Shown one piece after another: positions 1 through 14,000 of a stretch of DNA of 41,196 nucleotides (positions are counted from its first letter, which is position 1; each line of letters begins with the position of its first letter). The notes beneath the pieces were generated by a model, which saw only the letters and a list, made by a program, of their open reading frames with translations, did not search any database and was not told the DNA's origin. The DNA is from Elysia marginata (taxonomy: Eukaryota; Mollusca; Gastropoda; Plakobranchidae). The stretch lies in assembly GCA_019649035.1 (NCBI GenBank), contig BMAT01002135.1, positions 180,464 through 221,659 of the forward strand. Reading direction: 5' to 3'. The translations under genes were made by a program, and so were the position numbers.

Positions 1-698
1 TTTTTATTATTTTAGGAATTTTAATTTTTGTACATTATGTAATCTTATGCCTTTAAATTTGTATGTAATTATACAATAACACAGGTATGTAAATTTTCAA
101 ACCTGAATACCTCTTATTTGCCTTGCAACCAGTCCAAATGAGTCTTAAGTAGAAATAAGAAGGTAGCAAGATCTTAGTACCACAGAAAAGCTTATGTTCT
201 CTACTTTCAAATATAACAAACAGTAAAGCTCTATCATGCTTCTGTATGAATCTATATTCAATTTCCTTTCTATTGATGCACAATTTGTTGTTTTCAGACA
301 AAAAGTTATGTACGTTTTAGTGTTACACCCTTTTTTTTAACAGAAAAACCCCTCCAAATTAATTTGCCTCTGGGGGATTTTGCGAATAAAAAAAAGTTCG
401 ATTCCTTAAGCGTCAAGAAGACCATAAAGGTGTTGAGGCCTTAGCAACCATACCAGTTAAAATCAAATATGGAAAACATGAAATTTCAACATCAATTAGG
501 TGTGAAAACTGTTCAGAAATGGTTTTAGCATCAATATCTAAAATAACAAAAGTTAAAATTTAAAGGTCTCTATCTCAAAATTAAGGCATTTGACTCACAA
601 CTCATTTGGTCAAAATGCGCAATGTTATTATTTTGTGATACAGAATTGGCAATAACAATCATTTTGATTAAATGGATCGTCCTCTTTATACCCTTCAG
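1..698 (+). other. Intron (prominin), upstream part cut by window edge
   Basis: AT-rich sequence with no supported exon. A 34-codon open stretch at 343-444 after a cag looks faintly coding but does not resemble the expected upstream prominin peptide. Confidence 0.55.
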
Positions 699-787
699 GT
701 CTTTGATGATGCTCTCACAGATGGACTTGATATCTCAAGTTTCTACAAAAATCCACCATCTGATCTGTCTCTTGTCAAAACTTTGCA
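699..787 (+). CDS. PROM1: Prominin exon 1 of window (second extracellular loop, start)
   Basis: The acceptor is ...cccttcag and the donor is CA|gtgagt. The exon opens in phase 0 with VFDDALTDGLDISSFY and ends two bases into a Gln codon that exon 2 completes. It lies in the loop segment that follows TM4 in prominins, just before the conserved Asp-Cys. No earlier exon was recognised in bases 1-698. Confidence 0.8.
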
Positions 788-3700
788 GTGAGTCTATAAA
801 AATCATATCTGAATAGATAAAATTTCTCTATATATTACTGTGTATCCCTCACAACTTTGCCTTTTAAAAATAATTGACTTTGGGTTTAAAATATAAATAA
901 ATGATTCAAATTTGGAAACTTTTTTTTTTAGATCATTTTAAAATAAGGATGCAAAGCATAAAAGAATGTTTCAAATTATCCTGATATATTAGTTTTGTTT
1001 GGTCTTTTTCAAATAGAAAGCAAACTTAATCAAAGATAGTTTGGTGATACCCACTTGGTAGAGTGATAGACAGGGCCTTGAAAATTATTGCCTTCTTATC
1101 TTTCTGTCCATAAAAAGAGTAACTATTTATCTACCAATATTATGTACTGTCTGTTTCAAGAAAAGCAAACTGTGTTTTTTGGGGTTTCTTTTTGTAAAAA
1201 CATTTTTTTCTCATAATAAAGTTTTGAAATTTTGCAAATCCACAATAACCCAATAGTCTAAGCGACATAATTGTTTTCAATATTAAATATGCATGATTTA
1301 ACCATTTCTCCTCTTTATCTTTTGTATAAAAATATTTTTTATTTTTCTATGTTGTATTTTATGCAATATATTTTTCAACAATGCAATTTTAAACATTTGA
1401 AAACAAAATATAAGCACATTCAATATTTGCTTGTAAATAGTGAGCAGATTTATTGAGTTGTTCAAGATAATAATGTCATTTTACACTTTACATAGCTAAT
1501 GCATTTAAAAATCAATAAATCAAAGTTAGCAACACAGCAAAGGATTGCAAAATATTGTGTTGATAAAATTAAATTGAAATTGTTTTTTTTTCTTTTTTTT
1601 TTTTTGTTCTACATAAAGTAACGCCACTCTTTCTATTTCCTTCCTTTTTCTTCTTTTTTTTCACTGTTTACATAATAAATTGCCAGATGCACTGCAACTT
1701 TATAAATTCCACAAGAGACTCATTGCCATTCTACAACTATTTTGTTTAAATTGGGTATATACTTTCAAAATGACCTGGGATCAACTCAATACTTAGCAGG
1801 AAACGAAGTTAAAAACTTGCTTTTGAAAAAATTAGTCCCTTAACTATGCGATTACAGATATGACTGGAAATTTTAACCTGTCCATTTACAACCTCATATA
1901 GCCTGCAAAAGATGAACACACATGTGTCTCTCCGAAAGACTTCACAAAGTTTGCCTTATTCATAGACTTTATAGTATTTGCCGAAGCTGAAGAAAAAGAT
2001 ATATTTTGAAAGCACTGCATTGTTTATTCACTATTACCTTGCTCTGACAATGTAATTATATTGAAGGTACTGTCAGAGGTTTTAGTGAGAAGTGGTGATG
2101 TGTGCTTTTGAGTATAATTGACATTTTTAAGACTAGGTTTTGAATAGGCTGTTGGCATGTTGTACTACAAAGACTGGCAACACTATTCCTGGTATCTCAT
2201 TTACTTTTCCTTCTTGTTTTATTTTTTCAGAGACTGCCAGAAGAATGATCCAATTTTTAGTGCCTTGAATCTTGATGACATTGTAAATTTGGATGAAATC
2301 CTGGACCTTCAGGTGCATCTTTTCTTCATAGTTGATCAATATTTGAAAAAGAGTGAAGGCCACTAATGTTAGTTTCACACAGTTTGAATCTTTGATGAGA
2401 TAATCTTTGTTTTAAATATCCTCATACAGTATGGCAAACAGCAAGAAGATCATGTGTGGTGTCAGTTTGTACAAAACTTAAAATCATGCATTCGCTAATC
2501 ATGTTTCAAACACAAGACTTTCCCCATGGGGAAAGGTTTGCTCGAGTGACATAAACATTTGAAGAATCTTAGAACTGAACAAGGTTTGTAAAATGTTCAT
2601 TAAAAAAGGTTTGGAACAGATTTTTTTAATGGGGATTCAAACTTTCTAGTTTAAGCACAAGTTCTAAACTTTGAAAATTTCTTGCATCTATATTTAGCTT
2701 GAAAAAAAAAAAGAAACAGGAAATAAAGCCACCAGCAAAATGAGGCCTTTGAAGAAAAATTGTAATTGATTCTTCTGCTTGCCTGTCTTTGGGATTCTAG
2801 TTATTACTAAAGATGTAAACATCAACATATCAATCATTTGAGTTTGGGGCAAAGGGCTCTGATAAACAACTCTGTAGTAACAGTGTTTATCCCGTAATGG
2901 TTTATGTATTTTTAAAAATTTTTTTGGTTTATGAAAGTTTCAAAGGGGCAATAGTATAGGAGCACAGCCAGATGGCTTACTTATTAACCCTACTTACCCT
3001 AAAGGACTCCTGCTCAAATTACACTATATTGTTCCTAAGCGTTATGAGATAACTCTAATTATTACTATGTGCACAGTCCCAGCAGTAAAGTTTCATTATG
3101 CTGCCTTGACTACGGTTATGTTTTTTTGTCCCATCAGGTCACTGTAGGGTAATTAGGCTTAAGGTGATTGAAAATTTCTTGTTTTTCAGGGACAAACTGT
3201 CTGCAATCCCATGAACAGAAATGCAGGAATAGTATGACACAAATATATGCTTTTAACAAAAATTACTTGTAGTTCATTGTTACACTGTCTCGTGACCAGT
3301 GCCGTTGAGTTAGAAGAGGGAAGTTTTGATTTTGAAAACGCCTGCTTAAAGAATTTTTTACCCCAATACTGAAAATTCAGCTAAAGTTTAAAACTGTCCT
3401 TTCGGATATTATATGTGACCAGAAAGCATAGAATTCTGGAAACATTATAAAAATGACAAAATGCATTTATCTTTAATAGTTGTTTTTAATGAATTTTCAA
3501 AGCAAGGGGGTTTGACCTTTTTTTTTAGGAGTTTAAAAATTATTTTGAATCAAAATAGGGTCATATATCTTGTTGCAAAATTCTGACAACTTTATGATTT
3601 TTTAGCATTGGAAGCTTAGAAACTTTAAATGTGAAAATAGGGACAAACATTATAAAAAATCTAACTATAACACAAACGTACTACAAAAACAAGGGGTTAA

Positions 3701-6700
3701 TTGTCAGTTAATAAAAATTTAATAGGGTATCTTATTTATTACATATTGGTACTTACCGTTTCCTTATAAATCATCTTAAAATAAACAGGCACTTTGTTTT
3801 ATTACCTTGTCACTAAATCCTGATGGTTTTTCAAGGATAAACAGCAAAGCAAGAAAAACAAGATTTAGACCCAAGTAGCAACAGGCAATAACAATTGATA
3901 CTAATTAGTTTAGGCAGATAACCAAAAACTATCTAAAATTTATTTATGCCAAAGAAAAAAAAGAGCAATGTGAAAAGTTGTGTTGTCTATGATCACAAAA
4001 TTTTGTTTCTTGCTTTTTGAGATCTCATGTAAACAAATTATGCTAAGACTTTTCAATGTGACACCCTGACGCCTGAATCATTGATAGATTGAGCTCACCA
4101 AGTATTAGTAAATTATGTTATTGTTGTTCTTGCTGTAATTGATATTATTTTCTTTTTTTTTTTGTTTTTGTTGTCGTTTGTTTCTGTTTTTAGGAACTGA
4201 ATAAAAAGATAGCGGAACTGAAGAAAGCAACCTTTAACATTCCTAACATCGACATACTCAACGGTGATCTGAAAAGGAATCTACAGGAGCTGGCTGATTC
4301 TGGGCTTGAAAGCATCCCATTCCAAGATTATTTTGATCAGGTTTGTTTTAGCATTTAGCTGTCACAATACTGTTTGTCCTTGGAGTAGGTGTTTATAAAC
4401 ATCATTATGTAGTTTCGTTTTTGTTTTTTTGAGGGGTTTGTTTTAAAATAAATTTTGGCAATTAGCTAATGGAATCCTTTAAACAAAACTAGTGTATTAA
4501 AGTGCCAGTGAAACATAATATGTGTTGATATAAATGTGTGCGCATAATTAATTTATTAATCACGGTTTAAACCTTGGAATTATTTGTGCAGCTTATGAAA
4601 GGAAATAGTGAACTAGGGTTTTGGAGAAGGACGTGAGAGGCATATGCGGAAATGGAGATAGAGATGGTATGATACAGAGAGAAAAAAAAAAAAGAGAAAG
4701 ACACTCTTCTAATGTGTGGGGGTACTTCAATATATGTGACAATTTTTTTTTCTCTTCATCGCCTGTTCAAGAATAATTGTGTCTCTTCTAGACTATAATG
4801 ATATTGAGCTCATAAAGAATTAAGTGCCTATTTACTCAACATTTACGTCATAATGGTATTTGTGTTGTGAACATTAATTTATATGTAAAAAAAAGCACAG
4901 CCAATATTCCTTGCTATAATAAACACAAATGTCTCGTGTCCAGTGTGAGTGAGTCGGAAGTCAAAAATTCCTATTTTGAGAAAACTACATTCAAAGGTCT
5001 ATTTTTCTTCTTTTTTTTCTATATTTTAAATTAACCAAAATTTATATATATATGTTCCTTCAAATCCGGATCATTTTATGAAATTTTCAAGGTTAGAAAG
5101 CTTAGAAAATATCTTATATAAAAACAGCGTCTTTGAAGGTAAAAATTGTGCCATTATCTTAGGCACGAGACAAATTAATGGTATTTTATATCTTATGTAT
5201 AAAATGTGCCAGTACTTTTATCATTGGGTTTGCTTTAAATGCCAGCTAGAGGCCTGTAGAATGTAATAACATGTTGGAAGGAATCCCTCTGAGTGTCAAA
5301 ATATGATAGCTGACAAATTAACGAAGGCTAGATTCCTTAATTGTTTCATGTTTGAAGACAGCTGTTCTGCTTTATTCATGAAATTTTTTTACAATTGACA
5401 CCGATAAAGCTTCTTACTCTCTTACATTTGCTATCATAGTCTGTTCTCTTCACCTAATACCAGAAAGCTAGGAACATCTGCTTTACAAACCAAATGTTCA
5501 GTATGTTAACTTCAGAAGTGTCACACGTTAATTTTTGCGTCATATTTTTCATTGTTAGTTCTAAAAAATAAAAATCCCATTTGTAGAGCCGATATGAGCA
5601 GCCCTTGGACTTTCTTTTATTGTTAAAGAAAGCCAAGTCTAAGTTTTTTTTATTTAGACAAGATCGATAAAGACTAAGAGCCACAGTGTTTGCTAGATTA
5701 GCTGGACATTCTATTGGCAGATCTTACCAGGTTTCATAAGTGTTCCAACAGATCTCTTGAATTGTGTAGATAACACAAAGAATGTTGCAGAAAATGTTCT
5801 GCATTCTAACAACGTGGAAGTGTTTTCATATAAGAAATTGTCTTGAAATATAACTTCAGCATTTTGGTATGATTCCTTATGCTCAACCACTGATTTAAGA
5901 GACAACTTGTCTGGTGATATTCCTGTGACTTTTTTTTTACTTTGCTTCTGATGAAAAAACAATGCCTGGATTTGTCAGTGATATCTTGAGAACAAATCTA
6001 TCATGCGCCAACTTTTGCATCAATACGAGGACTTTTGGAAGTTATTGGAAAAAATCTCCCAATAAAATGAGCATTTGCTTTTGTATCTAAGAAACAATTG
6101 GTTAAAACTTATTTTGATCGATTGCTATTTCTCAATTTTGCCTTTGTAAAAGTCTTATGTACATCAGCCAAACTGCATCAAGCTTTGAGAACCAATATTG
6201 AACTTTTATATACTCTGCTGATAAAGTGCGTAGATGCTACTCTGCTGATATCAGGCCTGGTTTAGATAAATCAAGACTAGCTCATGAGTTTACAAAGCAT
6301 CTGATAATTGATGATGAAACATGACTGTATGACGCCACACTGACATACCAAGTAGTTTTTTAAATGCGGCAAACTGTAAGTAAACTAATGGATTCTGTAT
6401 TTTAGGACTTAATACACATAATCCCAATAGATATCTTACCAAAAGGACAATATGTAAACTCTGCTGGATATTGTAAGAAGCTGAACCCCTTCACAACGGT
6501 TAACATTTTGTCATACCTCCATTTTTTAACACTACATATGCTGAGGTCCAAAAAACATCATACTCTTGTGTTAACCTTGACCTTTACGACTGAAGGCGTC
6601 CATGGTTTCATTTAATAGGAAAACTACAGTGAACTTCACCACAACATCATCCAGCTATGAAAATTTTATGACACTGCCTGAATTTCATTGGAAAATGCAT

Positions 6701-8041
6701 TCTTCAAATCTTAAACTAAAAGTAGCTTTGTAAAGGGGAAACACATAAAATGAGTTGTACATTATATTTCTGATAAGCTGTTTCAAAGAACTCTACCTAC
6801 AAAAAAATTGTTCATCAGCAAGAAGCTTTACACACCCAGTCCGATAGTCAATTGGATCCATCCAATTGAATGGGACTTGATACCTCATCCACCCACAATC
6901 TCTTTCAACCATCACCTGTATGGACCCCTAAAGTGCTCTCTATTGGAGGGAAGAACTTTGAGGATTACATAGGCCTCCTATAAGAAGCATAACATTTGTT
7001 CTCATAACCTAATGTAAAATTCTGTTGGGAGGTATCTGTCAAAGTCTCCCATCGACACAAGCGCATAGATCTTCATGAGGACTACACATAGAAGTTGACA
7101 GTTTATCACAGCAAGTTTCCACTCCATTTCAGTTCAATATAGAAGCCTTTGTGTATTTTACGGCAGCTTTCCTATTACTTTTTGGACGGCTCTTGTTTGT
7201 GCAAGTAATATTTATCCAATGTAAGGAGTGGAAATAAATCATATTTAATTTTAGTTTATTTATCTATTCTTAAATAAGCTACTCAAAATGATAACAACTT
7301 TGCTTAACCCAGCTCAACTATTCTAGCTTCTGTCCAATAAAAAAAACCCTACAGAACATGGGCTGCTCAAACCCAAATAGTATTAAGCAGTAAGAAATAT
7401 AACTGGGCAATGCTTTTTCTTTGAACAAATCCCTTTCACTGTTCATGATTTTCTTTTTTCCAACCATTTTTCTATACATATTGCTTTTTTTTTTTCTCAA
7501 CCCCCAAACTTTTCCTTTCACAGCTGACTAGGGTATGTCTCTCTCCCCAAATCTCAATCTCAGCATGGCCTCTTGATTTGTGTCTCAGAGGTTTCTGCAT
7601 TTTCAGCTGCTTTAAACAAAGTTTTCCGTTTTGCAGGCATGATAGTCGTAGCACCTTGGAACGCGCTTGTGTGTGTGTGTTTAAAGTCAGACTAAATCTA
7701 CCTAAGCAAATTTGTTTATGCCGTGAATTTTTTGTGAGATATTTTTGCCCTCATTGAACAATCTTCATTGTGGACAAGCTCTCAAGATTGTTAACTGAAG
7801 AATATTCAATTGCTTGTTTCTTTTGCATTGTCAACATTCTTATTTTTTGTTGAAAACTGTTGCACTTGTTTTTCATTCTTTTGCGCACATCTTTCTTCCT
7901 GACTTATCTTTCTCGTTTCTTTCTTTGTATCTATCTCTATGTCTCCCTCCATTCTCTCTCTGGCTCCCTCCGTTCTCTCTCTGGCTGTCTCCGCTCTCTC
8001 TCTCTCTGTGCCTCCTTCCGCCCTCTCTGTATGTCTCCGTC

Positions 8042-8079
<38 letters not shown>

Positions 8080-11000
8080 TTTTTGTCTCACACTCTCTCT
8101 CTCTCTATGTCTGTATTACATTGAATCACTTAAAGATCTATGGCTACCATAATTAATTTTGTCTCTGACAATCAAGTTAGCAGTGAGTTCTCAATATTCT
8201 GATTGAGCTTAAAATTCCCTCTTTTTTTAAAAATCCACTTCAGGAAAGGATTTGTGAAAATTCATAGTAAAACCCCAGTGCCATCTTTATAAATAAAAAA
8301 TGTTCAATGTCAAACACAATCTCAAGCTTCTTTCTTTGTTTAAAAACTAAAAAAAAAATCACTGCTTATAAAAATGTAGTGTTTCTTATTGTTTGGAGCG
8401 CTTCATCTTGCTCTTAAATGTGTAAACCTGTCTAATACACTTGTGATGAGAATCGGACAGGGGTTCATACCATGTAGGAAAACTCAAAAACTAAAGCTCA
8501 CCCTGCTTCTATGCTGCCCTTGACAATCAAAGTGCATTATGTACCATATGGTTTATACTGCAGATACTGCACTTTGATTACCAGGGCACTATGTCTGTGT
8601 GCATGAAATACGTTTGTAAAATAAATGCTTTATAAATGTGCCTATGGGGTGGCACAGGAAACAAAAATTTTGGATAAAAAAATTTAGGCTTTTTTCAGAA
8701 ATGAGAGTTATATGTGAGTTAACTCTTAGTATAAGGGGCGCCACCTTATGTGATATTTTAAATGGTACCAAAATACCGGCCTGCCATTTCATGTGGTGGA
8801 GTTGCACCCTCAGTAAAGTACAGAAATTACAAAATATTATATAGTCCAAATTGTTTCTCATCTTTACTATTAGTGTATGGAGGACCACCTCATGTGGCGT
8901 TTAAATTGTACCAAAATACTTTTGTGCCACTTCATATGGCGGAGGCACACCCCATAAATTAAATTTTTCCCTTAAAAAGAGCTCCGTAAATATGTGACCT
9001 TGACCCCAGCATACTAAGAGTTAATGCTTTCTTGCTTCTCCATACATGCACATTATGCATTGTCTGCATGTTTGTCAATGCATGAGAACCTTATACAACT
9101 AAGGTTTACTCTAGTAATTAGCTATAGGAAAATTTTAAAAAACCAACTCTGCATGGCATTCTCCGAATGTCTCTTTTCTGTGATGGTGCTATTACATTGT
9201 ATTATTATGGTCTTGTTCTTATTTCTCTCTATGTGATCATCGTGATGTTGATTTCCTAGATAAACTTGGCACATGAAAGTCCTCTCACTTATTTAACGAA
9301 ACATGGTGGATTTAGCATTTGATTTAACATCTTGGCAGAGATTTTTTAGCTTGTTATTACCACCTTGGTATTTTGAGGTTCACTATAGCTATGTTTAGTT
9401 TTGAGAATGGAATTCTTTTTTGTACTGATTGAGAATGTAAACCAATATAAATTTGCTTGGTACAGTTAACAATAGTAAAAGTTTTCAATTACCAAATAGG
9501 ATTTTAATGTATTCTGATAGTGGTTAGGAGTAGGTAAGGCTGTTGTTGTAAAGTGAACGGATAACGCTTAAAAGTGAAAGGTCTTATTAATGGAAACATT
9601 AATTTTTGTTTTTATTTTGGTTAATCACCATTGCTCACTGCACATCATGTTTAGGGACATACTTAGGGACACATTCACATCAGATCATCATGTCTTGTAA
9701 TGTTTCCTGATGTTGGACGTTCTGAGTTTGAAATCTTAGTTACAGTAATCCTATTTCTACCTAATTCTTTCTCTCTTAATGGAACTGTTTTTAGTATTGC
9801 TTTTTTCTCATGATGGATGTCTTTTTTATGAGGTGGTGTTAAGTCAGTATGCATGATATCAGCATGTGATAACGGACAAAGCATAAAATAAATAAGTAAA
9901 GCTTTGTGTAGCTTCTTTTGAGCATTTTTAACAGACGCCTATTTTTGTCTGGCCGCCCCTCATTTAATTTTATGTGAATCATGTTAGATATAAATTAGAT
10001 TTGGAGCATTGCGCATTTGTACTTGTTTTGCAAAAAAGTGCTTGCCAAACTGTCATTTATTAACTTCTCACAAACATAACTGTATATAAAGTTGAATCTT
10101 CATCAGACTTTGAATCTTGCTTGTGACTAGAATATTTAAAATTATCGCAAGTTCATTTTTTTCTCATGGAGCTGAGTTTCTGTGGTTTCTTGTAGTTTAC
10201 ATTGGAAGAAAGGCGATGAAAACTCCAGACATAACACAAACTGGAAATTTAATCTTAGAAATTTCTCAGAAATATTTATTTCTACCCTGTTTTTTACGTG
10301 AGCCTATTAATGAAGATCAAAACGTACTCTCTATGTGTGATTTTTTTCTTTTTAACTCATCCAAGAGATATAAAAACTATGTTGATATAGAAGTAGATCA
10401 TGAAGACAAACTCTGAAAACTTTGCATAACTTGTTTTTTCTTTTGAGAAACTTCCGAAAGTGTTTTTTTCTGACTTTCTTATTTGATTAACCAAAGCATC
10501 AGAAAATTTATTTTGTCTTATTAGCGGAATGGAAAACTAAGTTTTGTTTTTTGTGTATGTGTATGCGATCACATGTTTGTGTGTGTTTGTTTCAGATAAA
10601 CAGTGAGCTCACTTTGTATCTGAGCCATGGCAGATTATTGATGCTTTTTACATGTATTTGCAAACATGACCCGCAGAAAAGGTTGTGTGAATACTAGGAA
10701 TAGTTCATGGAGCAACCTTTGACTATTTGAAAAATGTGATATGTCTCTCTACCAGTACATATGAGTCAGATGTCAGAAATTTTACTTTGAAAAACAAATT
10801 GCATTTCTTTCGCTACATTTCATGATTTAAAAAGCTTTTGCAAAGTTTTGATAATATCCTGCAAGTTTGGATGTTCTATAAAATGCACTGTTTGAAATTT
10901 TAACGCCTCATAATAGGAAAACGAAAACATTGGAGACTGGTTGTAAGATATGTGCAAATATATTGATTTAGGCCTACAGGGGAAAAGTCATGCCAGGACA

Positions 11001-14000
11001 TCATAGTTAGATTCAAATTAATGTTGTGAAGTAGTGATAAATTGAGTGTTTGAGTTGTAACTGGTTTACTCTGTATCTTCCTCAGCTCAACAAAGAATTG
11101 ACCAATGTACCTCTTAACTCAGTCGCTGATGTACTGGATGGATTGGCTCAAACCAAGGTAGCCTAAAACCCCTACATTAAACTTATTAGAGAATAAGGTT
11201 TCCTAGTTTGTCACTGCTATAACGGTTGTGTCAAAATCTGTATTTTGACCTAAATGCTAAACCTAGAGGAGCTAAGATAAAAAAAAGAATGCATTTTTTT
11301 TTAAGTATCACCATCCAAGACTAGTTATAGTAGGATAATGAAAGGGAAGTATTAAAGAAAAAAAATCATGTTGTCCTCTGTGAANNNNNNNNNNNNNNNN
11401 NNNNNNNNNNNNNNNNNNNNNNNNNNNNNNNNNNNNNNNNNNNNNNNNNNNNNNNNNNNNNNNNNNNNNNNAAAAAAAAAAAAAAAAAAAAAAAAAGAAA
11501 ACGAAACAAACACAAAAATCATATATTCTTTAGGTCATTTGGTCAGGTCAACAAATGACTCATAAGTTTGAATGCCCCATACAAAGCTACTTATCAACCA
11601 TAGCAATGAAATATGATTTGTTATTAAAAACTACATTTAACTATGGCAATTTATTTGCAATGCTAAATGTTGAGGAGGTAAGAAAAAAAAACAATGCATT
11701 ATTATGAATTATCACATCTTAGAGAGGTTATAGTTCAAGAATAAATTGGAAGCTAAGAAAACGAATGTGTGCTGTGTCCCAAGAAAACGCTATCAACCCT
11801 CCTACAAATTGATTTTCAGCTCTTGGCAATTCTGAATTCTGAACTCCTTCTTGAGCAGAATGTACTGTTTTTTCAAAATATCTTAACTAAAAAACCTGAG
11901 ATATGACTTCGCAAAGTAGAAAAACAAGAAATCGAGAAAAGTTGAGTCAACTATATAAATTTAAATCACAGTGCTTTTACAAAAATCAAACTTAAAAACT
12001 TTCAACAATTGAAATTTTTGACCAACTATGGGCTTTGTCAGTGCATGAATTTCATCACAGCTAAGAATCTTAAACTGCTTTTAAAAGCGTATATCTCAGT
12101 TCTATAAGCTCTAGCAATTTTTACCTGGTTTTGCTGGGCCACCACAGAAATAAAAGAGGTGATTGTAATTTGTCCCTTGATTCTTATCCTCAGAGTGGTG
12201 AAGAAAAGGAAATTCTTCAGCAAAATGCCCTTAAACTGAGAGAGCTGCAGAATACTAAGGTCATAGCCATCAGTGAAAAAATGGTAGGTCTGTTGCTTTT
12301 TATTTCTATAGAGATAGAAAAATCTGCTACACTTGCTGCGGCATATCAAAGCATTTCAAATTTCAAGTTGTGCACTGTATGTGGAAATTTGTTTGATATC
12401 TGTGGATATTTCTCTCTTGTGGCAAACTAAACACCAGGATAATGAATGAAAGTGATAAAATAAAGGACACGTACGTAATGTTTAAAAGAAATATGTAATA
12501 TCTGTTAAGATCCACTTTCCTAGTGGTTAGTTAGGCAGATAGTATAAAATAATGCCAATATTTCTTTGCTTTACTTCAGGGTTACTACTATAGATATCCT
12601 TTTATTACAATCAGAGCTGACTCAATAGAACCTAGTTGTTCTAGGTTTCCTTTGTTGAACCAGTGATTCAAGATTTTCATTTGGCATTGCACACACTGAG
12701 GAAGTCCTACATAACATAATTTCATCTGAAACAACTGAAAGTTACCAACCTGTATTTCTGATTGATTTTGAGACAAAAAGGAGAGGAAGACATTAAGTTC
12801 ATTCTCTAGATCCTAATGACATTCTCATTCTATGATTTTTTTTCTATCTTATGGACCTTCTACTGTATTTTATTATTGCAGACAAACTTGAACAACACCA
12901 TGAAAGAAATTCAAAAGAACAGTAACCTCAAGGTAGGTATTGCAGAAAGAATTTACCTGGTCAAGCTGAACTCTTTGCCATCTTTAGGGTTAATACTGAG
13001 ATTTAAATGCTGCCAAAGACCATGTACTTTGATAAGAGCTGACACTCCATATTTGACATCATTGAGAACAACTGTCAGCCAAACCTTTACTCAGAATGCA
13101 CATATTAGGCTTAGTCTACTCCTGCGGCAAATATTGGGCACTTTGTGTCTTTTGGAAATCAAAAACATTCATACGGCTGGTTCTGTAGACATTCAGTTAG
13201 TATGTCTACAAATATTGCCAATGCACCATTGTCCTTTACAATCCATTGAATTTCAATAGCAATTGTTGATCACATTGATGCTCCATGACTGTGCAACCAT
13301 AACTCAAATTTTATCTAGAGTCAAATCGATAGAGTTATTTTAATATCTCTGATGTCACAATATAGATCTATTTTAAAACACATAATATACATATATATAT
13401 TTAGAGCTGTAATCTGCAGAGATTCCTTATCAAAGACAAACAGAAGAATCATAATATTCAACTAAACAATCAGTGACAAATGCATCAAGGTGTATCCTGG
13501 CCTAGTGGCACATTTTTTTTAGCTTTTAGATCATAACATCCAGTTTGAATTTTGATTTGGCCAGAGTGACCTTTTGTCTCTTTTAACCTCAATGTCACAT
13601 GCAGCCCATATAATTCAAAGCTGGAAAACTGAACTATTCGCTTGGGTCACACTATATTCAGATTACCAATTTTATTCTTCTTTTGTAATTTATACCTATA
13701 GTTTGAAGTTCAATTTTGTGCCCATGGAGTTTGAAGTGGACTGTACATAATTTCTTCAAAGGCAGTGAGAGGCTGTCCTGTTGGGAAAACAAGAATAGTA
13801 GCTTGTTTCCCACAGCTGCTTGTTTGTTGGAGAATCTGTGTTAGTTGCTTTAAAAATTGGTATAATGTAGTAGATAAAGCATGATTCGGATTGCTCATTT
13901 TAAGGTTTTACTGAAGACACTCATTTTTGAGGGTCTTACTCAAAACGCTCATTTTTGAAGGTTTCACTAAAAACACTCAATTTTGAAGTTTTCTACCAAA

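Larger units (their letters stand above)
4341..11085 (+). other. Largest prominin intron (6.7 kb), repeat-filled
   Basis: It holds two copies of a dispersed repeat (about 4929-4995 and 10741-10806), a decayed mariner element (6024-7196), a CT-rich satellite (7937-8110), a hairpin (8515-8587) and a TTAA-flanked MITE (8719-9024). Bases 5400-6000 have short open stretches on the minus strand that I could not assign. No extra prominin exon was found. Confidence 0.6.

Noticed and set aside
343..444. 34 open codons after a cag (starts EKPLQINLPLGDF), possible upstream prominin exon
   Set aside because: The peptide does not fit the TM4/loop segment expected there, and the only GT near its end (gtgttg) is a poor donor.
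1050..1090. tRNA A-box-like CCACTTGGTAGAGTG
   Set aside because: No B box at the proper distance and no cloverleaf; not enough for a tRNA or SINE call.
5454..5962. Two minus-strand frames just left of the mariner element, considered as another transposon
   Set aside because: No motif of any transposase or reverse transcriptase family could be identified in either strand.
7814..8156. Overlapping open frames on both strands rich in Ser/Leu or Arg/Glu
   Set aside because: Pure by-product of the CT-rich satellite.
9675..9884. 69-codon minus-strand frame with hydrophilic, codon-like composition
   Set aside because: No recognised homology or clear splice borders; kept as chance.
10117..10416. 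99-codon open frame upstream of exon 4
   Set aside because: No splice signals, no recognisable domain and AT-driven composition; not joined to the prominin frame.
12816..13259. 147-codon open frame
   Set aside because: Only the 51-nt exon 6 part is real; the rest runs through the donor into intron and shows no family resemblance.
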